Assembly (NCBI GenBank): GCA_011503125.2
Contig: WWBZ02000011.1
Span: 558,001 to 622,000 of the forward strand
DNA length: 64,000 nucleotides
Source of the DNA: Botryosphaeria dothidea
Lineage: Eukaryota; Ascomycota; Dothideomycetes; Botryosphaeriales; Botryosphaeriaceae
Direction of reading: 5' to 3'
The notes beneath the pieces were generated by a model that was not told the DNA's origin, did not search any database, and saw only the letters and a list, made by a program, of their open reading frames with translations. Shown here piece by piece: positions 21,635-33,441 of the stretch. Position numbers and translations under genes: made by a program. Each line of letters opens with the position of its first letter. The stretch's first letter is position 1.

Positions 21635-24600
21635 TCAGAGTCTCTCCGGCCCCCCGGGATTGTCGAGGTTGCCGAGAATGTGCTCGGGCGGAATGCGACT
21701 CATGTTGGCATTCTTGTCTCCCATCTGAGTGGGCGCTGGCACGTAGCCTTCGCGCGCCCTACGGATGCGTTCGGCTGCGATGCCAGCAACGACCAAGAGC
21801 ATGATTAGGGCCAGCGAAATCGCAAGAGCGATCAGCACAACCAGGCCGAGCGCAAGGTTACCACCTGAATATCTTTTAGTAAAAAGAACAGCGTATTCCA
21901 TAGCTACAAAACTTACCACTTGACCGGAAGACGTTTTGAGGCTTTTCGACGAAGACTTGCGAGAGGCTGCCTTGGCCATTGCTTGCGGTGGTAGAGAGAA
22001 TAAAGGGTTGGAAGTCAGTGCCGTTGTAGATGACAGCAGATGCGTTGCCAAATCCAGGAAGGTTCAGCTCGCCGAGCACCATGAGAATCTTGTCTTTGTC
22101 AATGTTGTCGCTCGAGTCATGGTTCTCTGAGACCGAGAAGACCTGGAGGCCGCGAACGACTGAGCCTTCGCCGAGATCTTGGCCAACAGAAATCCAGTCG
22201 TCGGTGCTCTTTCCGGTAAGCATGACAAAAGCAGAGCCATTGGAGGCTGTGCCGGCGACCCAGTACTGCGTGCCATCGCTGTTGGCTGCTGTGATCGCAT
22301 CGACGGGGCCAGGAACCTGTTCAGATCCGGGAAGAGTCGTGAACTTAGAGTTCTTGGCTGTGTAGCTGACCAACGCCGTAGTGTTGTCATCCACCGTGAG
22401 GTTGCCGCCAAGGATAAGATCGTTCTGCGTGACCCAGAGCATCGAGGAGACCGTTCCACTAAGACCGCTGCCAGGGGTGACCCACTGTCCACGGTCGGTT
22501 GCATAGACGCACAGAGCAGGGCATCCAAAGGCGCCAGCAGAGTCGAATTCTCCGCCAACGTAGATGTCATCCGAGTCCGGCCTGGGAGCGACGGCATTGA
22601 CGGAGACTTCGCCTTCGCTGCGATCGAGCGCTTGAGGCTGAGTCGCGGAAAAGTCTGAGCTTGCCAGACTGTACGAGAAGAGGCCATTGAGGCTCGTGCC
22701 GCTAGCATTGCCAGTGAATCTGCCACCGACCCAAAGAGTCGAGTCAGCCTCCTGGGTGGCCAGGGTAACAATCGTAGCGGAAGCGTCTAGCTGGTCGCCC
22801 AGACCTGTGACCTGGTTTGAGTTGGAGGTGTTGACAAAAAGCAGATTGTTGATCTCGGAACCATCTGATCCCGTAGCTGCGAAGTGACCTCCGATGATAG
22901 TGATGTTGAGGTTGTTCTGTTCGAAAACTAGACCTGTGACCACCCCTGTGACGTTCTGATTGCTTGTAGAGCGCTTGGTCAGGCTTGATGTCGACTCTGC
23001 CTGGGGCTCGATTGAGATAGGGTAGCGCTGCAGGCCGAGCTGTTTCGAGTTGATCAGGCCGACAGCGCCGCTCGCTTCGAGAGCCTGAGACGACACAGCT
23101 CCGGCATACAGGGGGTCCAAGTCAGGCACCTCAGTCCAGGCAGTGAGCTGACCAGATACAGCGATGGTCTGAACGTCCAGGTTGTGGACCCAGTTTCCTC
23201 TCGAAGGCGACCAAAGAGCAACACCTTCAACCGGGAAGGTTTTGTTGTCGCCAAATTCTTGAACGCCAGTGATATCTCCGCTCAGGGCAATCACGTCCTC
23301 CGGTCCATCGCTTGTGAGGTTGACAGAAAGAGGGACAATGTGGGAGACGCTACCATTGATGCCGGCGCCCAAAGCAGACCAAGTGTTGTCTGAAGTTGAA
23401 TACAACGCGACGCCGTTCAGGCCCGCGACGTCACCAGTAGCAGTCTTGGAGAAGTTACCGCCAACGTACAGGTTGGTGCCGTTGAGGTAGAGAGCCCGCA
23501 CTTCACTATCGAGACCGCCGTCGGCCAGACTGACGGTTGTGTTGTCTCTGATGGCGAATATGTAGCTGTAGTTGCTGTTCGAGAAGTTCCCGCCGACGTA
23601 GATCGCCCTGTCGTCAGTGACCATCGTGTTGATACCAGCAGTATCACTGAGTTCGGTTCCTGCAGTGTCAATGATAGAGGCTGAAAAATCATCGTCGACG
23701 GTAGCGAGATCGGGATTGTACTCAAAGAGACCATTGAGACCGCCGGACGTGCCACTCATGAGTTCAAACCGCACCCGCTGAGCGACAACAGTAAGGGGCC
23801 CACTTTGGCCGTTAGCGGGTGTGAGGGTAATGGACGGACGGTATGAGCCGGAGATCGCATCCACGTAGCCATAATAGATCGTATCGTACTTGTCGTAGTA
23901 GTTGGTCTGGAAAAGGGTTGTCGAAATTGGGGCGCTTGCCGTGCTTGTACCATTTCTCACAGATCCAGTAATGTTCACTTGTCCACGGCTTGAACAACTA
24001 TCATCCAGATAGCATCCAGGAGTGTACAGACGTACGGTATAATTGCCGGATTGTTGGACGTTGGGCTGGAAAACAACGGATGCAGAACTTCCATTGATGG
24101 TTTCACCGAGCGGAAAGGTTGCAGTGAGCCATTCCGAGCTGCTGTTGACGGAGGGGTGGCTTTCCCAAGGACCAGTTGCGGTCGCAGCAGCAGACATGCT
24201 ACCGCTTCCACAGGTGGGCTGGTTGAAGTCATTGATGGCATACGCGTAAATGTCATCCTGGAACAACTCGATTCCTGCCAGACCACCACCATCGCCGTAC
24301 CATTCAGAAATATCAATACGGAAGGAGTTCATGCCGACTCTGTTGACAAAGTGAAAGTCCTGGTACGAAGTGTTTCCTGATGGAAGCGGACAACGAGCGT
24401 CGCATGTGATGTTGTTGCCCTCGGAATCGACATGGGTGAAGTTCATAATACCACCATCAGGCAGTGCGGTGTAGCGCCAAGTCCTGGTCCCACGGCCATC
24501 CTGGTTGGTGTTGTAGAGGCGGAGCTTGGTAGGTTGGAATCCAAATCCGAATTCAGCAAGCCAGGATCCTGGCGAGTTATCCTCCAAGAGCCAAACATTG

Positions 24601-25394
24601 CCAGATCCACCCTGTCCATCTTTGCAAACGATGTTCTCGGGATTGCTAAAACCAGACTGCGAAGACGAGGCCGTTGCACTGATGTTTGCAGATCCCAGGG
24701 GAATTACCTGTTGGTCCTTTTGCTTCGGGGTCGTGGTGTTTCCGAGGCCATCAAAGCTTCCTCCAAAAATGATATGTCCATCAGGACTCTTGACGATAGA
24801 AGAAACAGGTCCGTTGAATCCAGCAAATGGTAGGTTCGTCCATCCGTCGACCCAGGCAATAGCATTGGTGGAGTTTGCGGCAGAAAAGGAGCCGCCGACA
24901 TAGACTGTTCCAGAATCCGAGTCGCAGTACAAGCTCTTGACATTACCGTTCAGACCCTCCAATGCGGTGATGGCGGACGTGTTTGGGTTGAATAGCGCAA
25001 CACCCTGTGTCTCGACATCGCCTAAGCTGGTGAAGTTTCCTCCGATGACGATGCCAGCCAGGGTTCCATCCTGCACGAACGCACACATCGCTTCGATGTT
25101 TGCATCGCCGATAGCGACGTTAGTGAAGGCGCCGTTGGGGAAACGCCCCAAAACGGCCTGGCTGCCATTGGTAAGGTAGGTATTTTGTTCCTGGCCGACC
25201 CATTCGTAGATGGAGAGCGCGTCGAAATTACCAGCAAGAGCAACGCGACCGAGTTCGGAAATGTCGATGTTTGGCGACTCAACGGGGGTGAAGGACACGG
25301 CGTGGGTAGGGGCAGTGCCGACCAGGGCCGCGGTGAGAAGAGCCGTTGCAAACTTGCCGGCCGACATGCCTGGCGATGAGGAAGGGGTCCTCAT
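21635..25394 (-). CDS. RAX2: RAX2-like cortical polarity membrane protein
   Basis: Exons 25394-21917 and 21864-21635 give 1235 aa. Rax2 is a large type I membrane glycoprotein that marks growth sites (bipolar budding in yeast, hyphal polarity in filamentous fungi). A hydrophobic signal peptide covers about residues 10-33. The ectodomain is rich in NxS/T sites and in repeated kelch-like units with the pattern VGGNF or GGSF (for example IVIGGNFTSLGD, VYVGGSFSAANS, IYVGGNFSNSNY, LYVGGNFSKTA). A Cys-containing GYCxD-type insert lies in the middle. A single membrane helix (LALGLVVLIALAISLALIML) begins the last exon and is followed by a short basic cytosolic tail. The 52-nt intron separates ectodomain and membrane anchor; without splicing the protein would lose its anchor. 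Length matches fungal Rax2. Confidence 0.93.
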
Positions 25395-27052
25395 GGCCTG
25401 AGCCGGCGGCGGCGGGTTGTGGTGAGCGAGAGGCAGTGCGGAGGGAGAGCGCGTCGTGGTTGTGTCGGTGTTGAGGAGGGTTCAGTGGTGACGGAAGCAC
25501 GACATGCCGGAGCGGAAAGCTGGTCGTAAGGTACCCGGCGCGCAAACGGGAGGTGATGAAGCAACTGGGGCGACGACGAATGGGAAGCGGCGCACAGGGT
25601 CGGAAACAAGGCGGGCCCGGGGCGACGGCGCAGGGGAAGGGTTGGTGTGCGACGTGGCGCTGATTCGGATAACGAGTGACTGTGGGTGAGAAGGTTCGAG
25701 ACGCGGGAAAAGCAAAGGAATGGCGGACGTCGACGGACGTGCGAGTCGGTCAGTCGTGGAGACGGAGAGGACGCAGATGGAGTTCAAGATCTCCTCTGCA
25801 GCGTGCAGAGTCAGCGGCGCGCTGGGGGCCTTCGCAAAACAGCCTGAGACGCTCGCGCCAAGCCCACGTTAGATGAGCTCCTGAGCGGCCTGAGCCACGG
25901 CCGACGCGACGCAGTCGGTTGAAGGTCCACTTCGCGTCCGCACGGGGCCATGCACGGTGCAGCTTGCCCTGGCAGGACGCCCGGCCGATGATACGCCAGC
26001 TGCCTCTGCTGCCAAAAGCGAGTGACACCGTCAGCCAGCGCCCGCCAGCACGCCAAAGCGACCGTTGCGATGCGCGCCGCAAGGGAGCCTGCTCCACGCT
26101 GGCTCCCACGCTACACCTACATGCGCCTGGCGCTCCCCAGTCCACTCTATCCCGACCTCGCTGGCAGCGCCGCCCTACCAAGCGCGCGCCGCTCCCCTGC
26201 TCGTGTGCGCGGACATCCCGGATGTGCTCATTACTTCACTCCGCCGTCTGGGCCAGGCCTTTCCCAGAATGGCCAATGGCAGCGCCGCGTCCCGTTGCCC
26301 ACGCTGCAGCAACCGGCATCTTCCTCTGCTGCCCATCTGCGCTCCCGTGTGCCTGCTCCAACCTTATACGATGCTGCATGCAATTCGCACATACAGGAGA
26401 TCGCATCTGCCCGCCGTCATCAAACTGACTTCGCCTCAGGAGCTCTTAATTGGCGATCTGCAGGGCGGCCGATCTGGAAGCTTCGCATATGCCGACTCCA
26501 CTGTTCCCTTGCCCAGTTATTTACCGAGCCGCCGCCCCCCCCGGCGAACAGCTCTTTTGCAGCCTGCGTCATGTGCAAGCGCTCTGTGCAGCTGCACCTC
26601 CAAGACTGTGTCTCGCACAGAAGTTGGCGCCGCGGGAACAGAGCGCGCTGTGCGACGTGTGTGACCCCAGCCGGTCTTGAGGTATTGGCATCGTGGAGCC
26701 GGCAGCCCCCCGTCTGCCACTATGAGGCCGTGCGAGACAGCTCGCTACTGGACATTGACTTCAGAATGCAAGAGCATGCAGGATAGATTCAATTCATGCT
26801 ATCTAGTGTGTCCGGTGGCAGCCGGCTGTCCCGATCTTAAGCTCATCCTGAACCAATCTGCTGGGGAACTCATTTCTAGCAGCATTTCGATAAACACAGC
26901 AGCAGCGTGCAGGATACTCTGTGCCACAGTCTCAGGTACGCATGCGCTGCACGATCGAGCGCATCCTTGCAAAGAGTACCACCCCAATCCGTCAATCATT
27001 CTCGTGAAGTCGTTACCGGCATCGCGTCGTAACAGGCACGTTGGTCGTCGGT
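25395..27052. other. 1.66-kb intergenic region upstream of RAX2
   Basis: GC-rich spacer holding the RAX2 promoter and the 3' flank of the LanC-like gene. A 254-codon plus-strand frame at 26022-26786 has no recognisable domain and biased composition, so I do not call it. Confidence 0.5.
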
Positions 27053-28189
27053 CTAGATGTCGTTATAGCCCAAGAACCTCTTCTCGAGATGCTTGTCCGC
27101 TACCGCCCACGTCCAGGCCCGCCCTGCCTCCCCGCACCACAATGCGGATGGATCATCTGATTTCTCCATCATTCCGTCCTTCTCCATCTGCTTGATCTCG
27201 TGGCCCGTGGTGAAAGTGAGGAAGTGCTCAAACTCCGGATCCTCAAGCGCGAGCGCGTTGCCGGAGATACCGTGACACAGGCACGGTTCCTTTGTCAGAA
27301 GGCCGCGCTCGAGGATACATTCCTGGCCACGTTTGATTGCTCTGTCAATGCGGTCTTGCATCTTCGGAAAGTACTGCTTGATCGACTGCAGAGATGCAAC
27401 AACGCCTGGAGCCCCGTGGCAGAATTGTACAAGACGGTCCTTGCCCGGTGGAATAGAGGAAGGCCAGTTACCGCCATCATACTGATAGCTAAGAACAGCT
27501 CCCAAGTCCGCCTCTAGCTTTGGCGCCATGGCAGGATCAGTGAGCACAATCTGCGTGATGATACCGATGGTGCCATGGACTGCACCGAGGTAAGCCTTTC
27601 CATGCCACTTCCAGGGCCGAGGAGAATCCATGATTGCGTCGATAATCTCATCGCTAGTATCGTCGAGGAGCTCTTTGGTTTCTTCGTCATCCTCGAAGGA
27701 CGCTCTTACAAGTCGCAGAAGGTACAGGTAGCCTGCACGGCCATACAGCCATTCATTTCCAGCGTCCTCATCCGCAGTCACGGCGGCATAGTTGCACAGC
27801 TCCTTAGCCATTTCCGCATCCTTTGCAGAGGCCGCGCCGAGAGCAAGAAGAGCCATAATGTCATCAGACACTCCGCACTTGTTGATGGAGGGGCCGGGAT
27901 AGTTCTTCATATGCTTTTGAGCAAGCTCAAGGTACGCGGCAGACCAGGAGCCGAGCGGATAGTCACCGATAGTCATTTCTGGGTAAAGCTGCTGCAGGCG
28001 GAAGAAGAGAAATGACACACTGATGGGGCCATAGTAGAGACCGCCTCCCGGAGGTACCGTATCTGGAGGGTAATCGTTGACCAAGCGGACAAGAGAGGCA
28101 GTGAGTTGCTTGTAAGGGTCCCTTCGAGAGAGGGGCTGATCGTTGCGAAAGTAGCGCGGGAGCGCTTTCGGTTGCGCCGTGGTAGTCAT
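27053..28189 (-). CDS. LanC-like (LANCL) protein
   Basis: Single exon, 378 aa, from the ATG at 28189; an upstream in-frame extension has no ATG. The family is the eukaryotic relatives of bacterial lanthionine synthetase C, an alpha/alpha toroid with repeated GxxG loops. Visible repeats are YGRAGYLYLLR (about 149), HGTIGI (205), CHGAPGV (257) and CHGISGNAL (305). The zinc ligands are present: Cys257, Cys305 and His306, spaced as in human LANCL1 (276, 322, 323). Animal LANCLs add glutathione to dehydroamino acids in damaged proteins; the fungal role is not established. It is soluble, without a signal peptide. No peptide-precursor or dehydratase gene lies nearby, so a role in lanthipeptide synthesis is not supported by context. 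Confidence 0.92.
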   Translation of the reverse strand: MTTTAQPKALPRYFRNDQPLSRRDPYKQLTASLVRLVNDYPPDTVPPGGGLYYGPISVSFLFFRLQQLYPEMTIGDYPLGSWSAAYLELAQKHMKNYPGPSINKCGVSDDIMALLALGAASAKDAEMAKELCNYAAVTADEDAGNEWLYGRAGYLYLLRLVRASFEDDEETKELLDDTSDEIIDAIMDSPRPWKWHGKAYLGAVHGTIGIITQIVLTDPAMAPKLEADLGAVLSYQYDGGNWPSSIPPGKDRLVQFCHGAPGVVASLQSIKQYFPKMQDRIDRAIKRGQECILERGLLTKEPCLCHGISGNALALEDPEFEHFLTFTTGHEIKQMEKDGMMEKSDDPSALWCGEAGRAWTWAVADKHLEKRFLGYNDI

Positions 28190-28938
28190 GGTGACAGGTG
28201 GGTTTGCAGTTGACGTACGCACCCCAAATCGAGAGGTTGATGGTCGCTGTGATGCTGCACGGGATGTCGATCAGAATGTTTGGCGCAGAGGCTTGGTGGT
28301 GCTGTCGGGCCTGTGCCGCTGCCGGGGCGGGAGATTTATGACGTAATGGGGTGGCTGCTGCCTCAGGTTCGGGTAACAGCGACACGCGCTCCCTTGCTGG
28401 TTCTTGAATTTGAGCAAGCTGGCGGGAGCGAGGGATGTGAGTCGGTTGCAAACTGTGAATACTTGAGGATCGGGCTGATGATGGAGGCAGCGGGGAGGTT
28501 AAAGGCAAACTTGGTTGTTTTTCGAGAAGGCTGGAAGATGTTGTTGGGCTGCGTCGCTGCGACTAGGATTCGGGCTGTCTCAGCGTCCGATGATCCTGCC
28601 CCGCGACTTGTTTCGAACCGAAAGCCTAACCTAAAACCACTCACCCAGCCACTTCAGTGACCCTCTCATCTGCACGGCCGGGCTTGCGGGAAAACATTAC
28701 ATCGAAATTATGCTGCCTGCTGACTTCCCACTTGTTCGTGAGAAGCTCAAGCTGCAGCTGACAACGGGCTTGACCCTGTAAACTTCCGATTCGCAAGCTA
28801 TGCCAAGCTTACATCATTGGGATTTCTATCGATGTATCCATAGCCGCAGTTCTACATCTTCGGATTTCTAAATATTTATACCGAGATGTTTAGCCACACC
28901 GAGCCTCTTTCGGAATGACATTCCATCCACTACACATA
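28190..28938. other. Intergenic region LanC-like / OGG1
   Basis: 749 nt between two minus-strand genes: promoter of the LanC-like gene and 3' flank of OGG1. No other feature is visible. Confidence 0.5.
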
Positions 28939-30294
28939 TCAGTACTCCCGTGCGCTCCTTGTTGTCCTTCTGACCCTCTTAACTTCCTTCTCCTTCACTT
29001 CTAGAACAGGGTGCTCGTCCTCAGGCTCTCTCTTTATCCGCTTGCTCACTGCCTTCTTCTCCGTCGTCTTTCGCTCTACGGTTACTCCATCAGGGTCTGG
29101 TTTGATCGTCTTTTCTTCTTCCTTCGTCTCAACTTTCGCAACAAGCCGCTCAGAGAAAGCTCTCAGATCGGCTGTGAACAGGACTGAATGAGCCCATCCA
29201 GCCTCTTTGCCCCACAAACTACGGAACTTATTTGCAACTGCGTCATATGTTGCTTTGGTCAAGCTGCTGTGTTTGCCTTTTCCGAATTTGTAGTCTCGCT
29301 GCGCGATTTGCCACACTGAATCATCGTCAGTCGCAGAAGCTTTGTCTCACATTTACGTTACTCACCGTGCGTGTCAACTGGAACGGCTTCTCCCCACCCA
29401 AGCCCCATAAGACAGACACAATCGGCCACCTTTGGCCCCACCCCCTGTAAGGCCAGCAACTCTTCATGCGCCGATCTGTAGCCTTCGCGCCCATTTTCCA
29501 CGAATTTTCCAGCTGGGCGGGCTTCGAAACCTAGAACGGGGCTTTCTGGGTTCCGCAGGCTGTCCAACCAGCCTTCTTCCTTCTCTGAAATCATGACTGC
29601 TGTCTGATACAGATACTTGGCTCGATACCCGAAACCGAGTTGTCTGAGCTGCTGCTCGACTTTGGAGTCTGTCAAGGCAGACGCTGAAGGGAAGTCATGG
29701 AAGGCCTGTGAGCCTACGTGTCCAATGAGAGGGCCGTAGTTGGTGCACAGCTTTTCCACCATCTGCGATATTCTCGCGATATTATTGTTGCTGCTACAAA
29801 TGAACCCGACCAACGCCTCCCAGGCGTCTTGTTTCAATATCCGGACTCCGGTGAACTTTGGTGCCTTCTTCTTGAAATTGGCGTCCGCTGCCGCCCACTC
29901 CTCGTATAATTGACCCAGGTTTGGCTTCAAGTTGAAATAGTGGTTGATGAGTTCGAGAGTATCGTCCCCATCCGGGGCCGGGGAGTCTGTTGTGGAAGTC
30001 GCCGTGGAAGGAGGAGGAGTGGGAAGGATTTTGGAGGCTTCGGGGAATATAGCGCGGTAGTGAAGATATTCAGGGTCTTGTCGGAGTGAGAGAATTCGGC
30101 CATGCAAGGCGCAGGACCATTCGTCCTCAGCGGACTTGCGCCACCTGCCAGCAAACGTGTCAGAAATCACTTGTGAATTTGCGCCGTCGCAGGACGCACC
30201 TGAAGGATTGACCGCAGCGTAATGTGGTGTTGATGCAGAGCTCGGTCAGGCTCATTGGCAGTCGTTTCCATTCGGTAATGCGCAAATTGCCCAT
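28939..30294 (-). CDS. OGG1: 8-oxoguanine DNA glycosylase/AP lyase
   Basis: Exons 30294-30200, 30144-29366 and 29315-28939 give 416 aa. OGG1 removes 8-oxoguanine paired with C and nicks the abasic site, in nucleus and mitochondria. The N-terminal domain includes [10 protein letters not shown], where the splice joins SF-R-W. The helix-hairpin-helix is [17 protein letters not shown], with catalytic Lys270, and the catalytic Asp289 is in [14 protein letters not shown]. The Lys-Asp spacing of 19 equals that of human OGG1 (249 and 268). The last about 70 residues are a Lys/Glu-rich tail with [11 protein letters not shown], a plausible nuclear localisation signal absent from the core family. The gene is divergent from the U2AF gene, sharing a 629-nt promoter region. 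Confidence 0.95.
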
Positions 30295-30923
30295 CCTGTA
30301 ACGAGAAAAATGACACGGATGAAGAGGCGTAGGGATATATGATGATCCAGACTATTCGCTAAGGGCAACAGTGTCCTGGCTTTGAAAAGTTATGCAGGCA
30401 GGTGCTGAAGGTGGAGTGCAGCAGCCAAAGTCCAAACTTGGGGGAGGAGACGAGCTAAGGAAGACGCGGCCGGCGGCGCCATTCACGCGTTTCGCTGCCC
30501 GCGTAATTATGCGCACACGTTTGGAGCCCGCCAAGGCATTGCTAGCGCGGCAGAGACATAAGGCATTCATGCATCAACAACAGCAAAATCAAGACGCCGG
30601 ATCAGACCTGGCAGACGTGCATTATCGCTGCGCCGGATGCAGATAAATGTAGAGACATCTAGGCGCTACGATGCAGATAGTGGCCATAGGTGGCGGAGCA
30701 ATACGTTCAGACGTGTAGAATGCCCGCACGGATGAACTTCGGCAGGCCAGTTGAAGATGCAGTCGCCGGGCGAGGCTCTTCAACTGTTCTCGTAGCTCCA
30801 CGACCCTGCACCCAACCTCACCGACCCACCTTCCTCCCAAACGTCGCTTGTGCTTGCTCAGCTCGGCGGCCCTCCAATCGCGCAGCTCAAAGCCATCGTA
30901 ACTTTTGCGCTCGTCCGCCGACC
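30295..30923. promoter_or_regulatory. Divergent promoter region OGG1 / U2AF large subunit
   Basis: 629 nt between divergent start codons. It must hold both promoters; no clear TATA element or repeat was found. Confidence 0.55.
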
Positions 30924-32876
30924 ATGAACGGCGACAGAGGTGCGCCTAGCTCAGCTCAGTTCTTCATCCGCTCAAGATGCTAACTTCACCAACAACAGAT
31001 GGCGGCCGGTCGCGCGACCACTACGTAAGCTTCTCGCAACCCGCATGTGCCTTCCATCTCTTTACTAATGCTTCAGCGCTCTAAGTCCTCGCGCGGAGAC
31101 CGCGATGAACGCCGCGACCGCGACCGCGAACGCCGCCGCCGCTCTAGATCGCCCGGCCACCGCGGCTCCCGGCGCGACTACGAGGTAGACACCTACTCTT
31201 CTAGCCGTGACTACAGAGAGCGGGAGCGTGAGGACCGCTACGCGGGAAGGGAAAGGCACCGCGGCGACGATCGCTGGGACAGAGACCGTGGCTCGCGCAG
31301 GGATAGGCGGGACGATGACGAGAGGCCATCGCGCCGGGACCGCGGCGACCTATTCGATGACCGCGGTGGACGTGGTAGGAGGGAAAGGGACGAGTTTGGT
31401 GGCCGTGGAGGTGGAGGTGGAGGTGGTGGTGGAGGCGGTAGGAGGAGGAGTGCGTCGCCGCCGCCTAAGAAGAGGGAGCCCACTCCAGACCTCACGGATG
31501 TTATCCCCATTCTGGAGCGCAAGCGGCGCCTGACGCAGTGGGACATCAAACCGCCGGGATATGAGAATGTCACCGCAGAGCAAGCCAAGCTCTCAGGCAT
31601 GTTCCCTCTGCCGGGCGCACCCCGCCAGCAGCCCATGGACCCAAGCCGTCTCCAGGCATTCATGAATCAACCCGCCGGCTCGGCGAGTGCCTCTGCCCTC
31701 AAGCCCTCGAATTCGCGACAGGCGAAGCGCCTCTTTGTCTACAACTTCCCTGCTTCTGCCACGGATGATTCTATCCAGGACTTCTTCAATCTTCAACTGA
31801 ACCACCTCAACGTCATCTCCAGCTCCGATCCTTGCATCTCGGTTCAAATTTCAAAGGACCGCCAATTTGCACTCTGCGAATTTAAGACGCCGGAAGACAC
31901 CACGATTGCATTGGGTTTGGATGGACAATCCATGGAAGCGGAAGATGCGTCTAATGGAGCCAGCAACGGAGGCCATTCCGGTATCCAAATCAGTCGTCCC
32001 AAAGATTATATCGTCCCGGCGCAGAGCGATGACTCTGAATATCAGGAGGGCGTGGTCTCCGATAAGGTCAAGGACGGTCCGCATAAGATTTGCATTGCGC
32101 AGATTCCGATCTTCTTGACTGAGGAGAATGTCACGGAGCTGCTCACGTCCTTTGGCGAACTCAAGGCTTTCACTCTGGTCAAGGATACTGGCACTGACCA
32201 ATCAAAGGTAAGAAGACATTTCTACGGTACGCAGAATGTCTGATATTAATGCGCTGCAACTAGGGTATCGCGTTCTGCGAATATGTTGATCCAACTGTGA
32301 CCGACGCCGCTGCAGAAGGCTTGAACGGAATGGAGATTGCCGAGCAAAACCTGAAGGTCAGGAAGGCATGTGTTGGCATTCAGCAGGCATCCGGTCTGGA
32401 AATGGGCGTCAACGCGATGTCCATGCTCGCTGGAACATCTTCTGGGGATGCCGAGCAAGGCCGTGTTTTGATGTTGCTGAACATGGTCACGGCGGAAGAG
32501 TTGATGGACCCACAGGAGTATGAAGGTACGTACCCCCGAGGTGAATTAATGGTGAGAACGGTTACATCGCTGACAGTCCAACAATAGAAATCCACGAGGA
32601 CGTTCACGAAGAATGCAGCAAGTATGGACACGTCTTGGAGCTCAAGATTCCCAGACCTCAACCGCCTAAGGAGAACAAGGGTGTCGGAAAGATCTTCGTC
32701 AAATATGACACTCCTGAATCGGCTAAGAAGGCTCTGCGGGCCTTGGCTGGACGGAAGTTTGCGGACCGTACCGTTGTTGTTACCTTTTTTGGCGAGGTAA
32801 GCGCGCCCTCGGACGTGGACCATGATTCGAGAGACTGACTTATTGATAGGAGTATTTCGATGTCGATGCTTGGTAA
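30924..32876 (+). CDS. U2AF2: Splicing factor U2AF large subunit
   Basis: Six exons: 30924-30939, 30999-31024, 31077-32207, 32264-32525, 32588-32796 and 32850-32876, giving 556 aa. U2AF binds the polypyrimidine tract and recruits U2 snRNP to the branch site. The N terminus is an Arg-rich RS-like region with many RDR/RRD units and an 11-Gly run. The linker has the U2AF35-interaction-like segment (RRLTQWDIKPPGYE). RRM1 starts at KRLFVYNFP, RRM2 at HKICIAQIP and the atypical C-terminal UHM at RVLMLLNMV. The UHM ends FGEEYFDVDAW, equivalent to the aromatic end of human U2AF65. Exon 1 is only 16 nt and exon 2 only 26 nt, yet all junctions keep frame, which supports the start at 30924. Confidence 0.93.
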
Positions 32877-33441
32877 ATGGCAGCAAATGCCGGTTGGCGA
32901 GGCCGATGCTCTTCGGGGGGTGTAGTTCATGGCGTCTTTGGCTTCGAGCAGATTGTTCTCATACGGCATCATTTGGGGATTGGGGCCCGTCTGGTATGCG
33001 AAGCCTCGCGGGAGCTATTTCAGCTGTAATTCTAGCGGAACTTGGGTAGCTGGTCACTAAAAAGCACGAGGCATCGGGGGAGCGAATTAGGTGGAGGCCT
33101 GGAACTGAAAATATACATGCGGCGCCGTCCCTGCCACGCAGTCCGGCAATTTGAAACTGTGTCAAATTGAGCGCGTTCATGTAGATCGGTATACCCCGCG
33201 AGCCGGAGAGATTTAGGTCACCTAGCAGGATGACGGGGGCGGCGATTTGATTGACGAAGAGTCGTCATTCGACTATCTCGCTTACACGACGCCTCAACGG
33301 CTTGTCTAACCCCAAACCTGCGCGCGTCTTGAGGCAACCGGTCTCTCTTATTATGCGGGATTGTCGCGTGCTTCCTAGCATGATATCACCAAAGAGCCGC
33401 CGGCAGGACCACTTGCTCCGCCAACCCGCACCACCTGTATC
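32877..33441. other. Intergenic region U2AF / dehydratase
   Basis: 565 nt between two plus-strand genes: 3' flank and promoter. No other feature recognised. Confidence 0.5.

Noticed and set aside
26022..26786. 254-codon plus-strand frame between RAX2 and the LanC-like gene
   Set aside because: Composition is rich in Ala, Arg, Pro and Ser with no domain, and overlapping frames are open on both strands; it looks like GC-rich promoter DNA.
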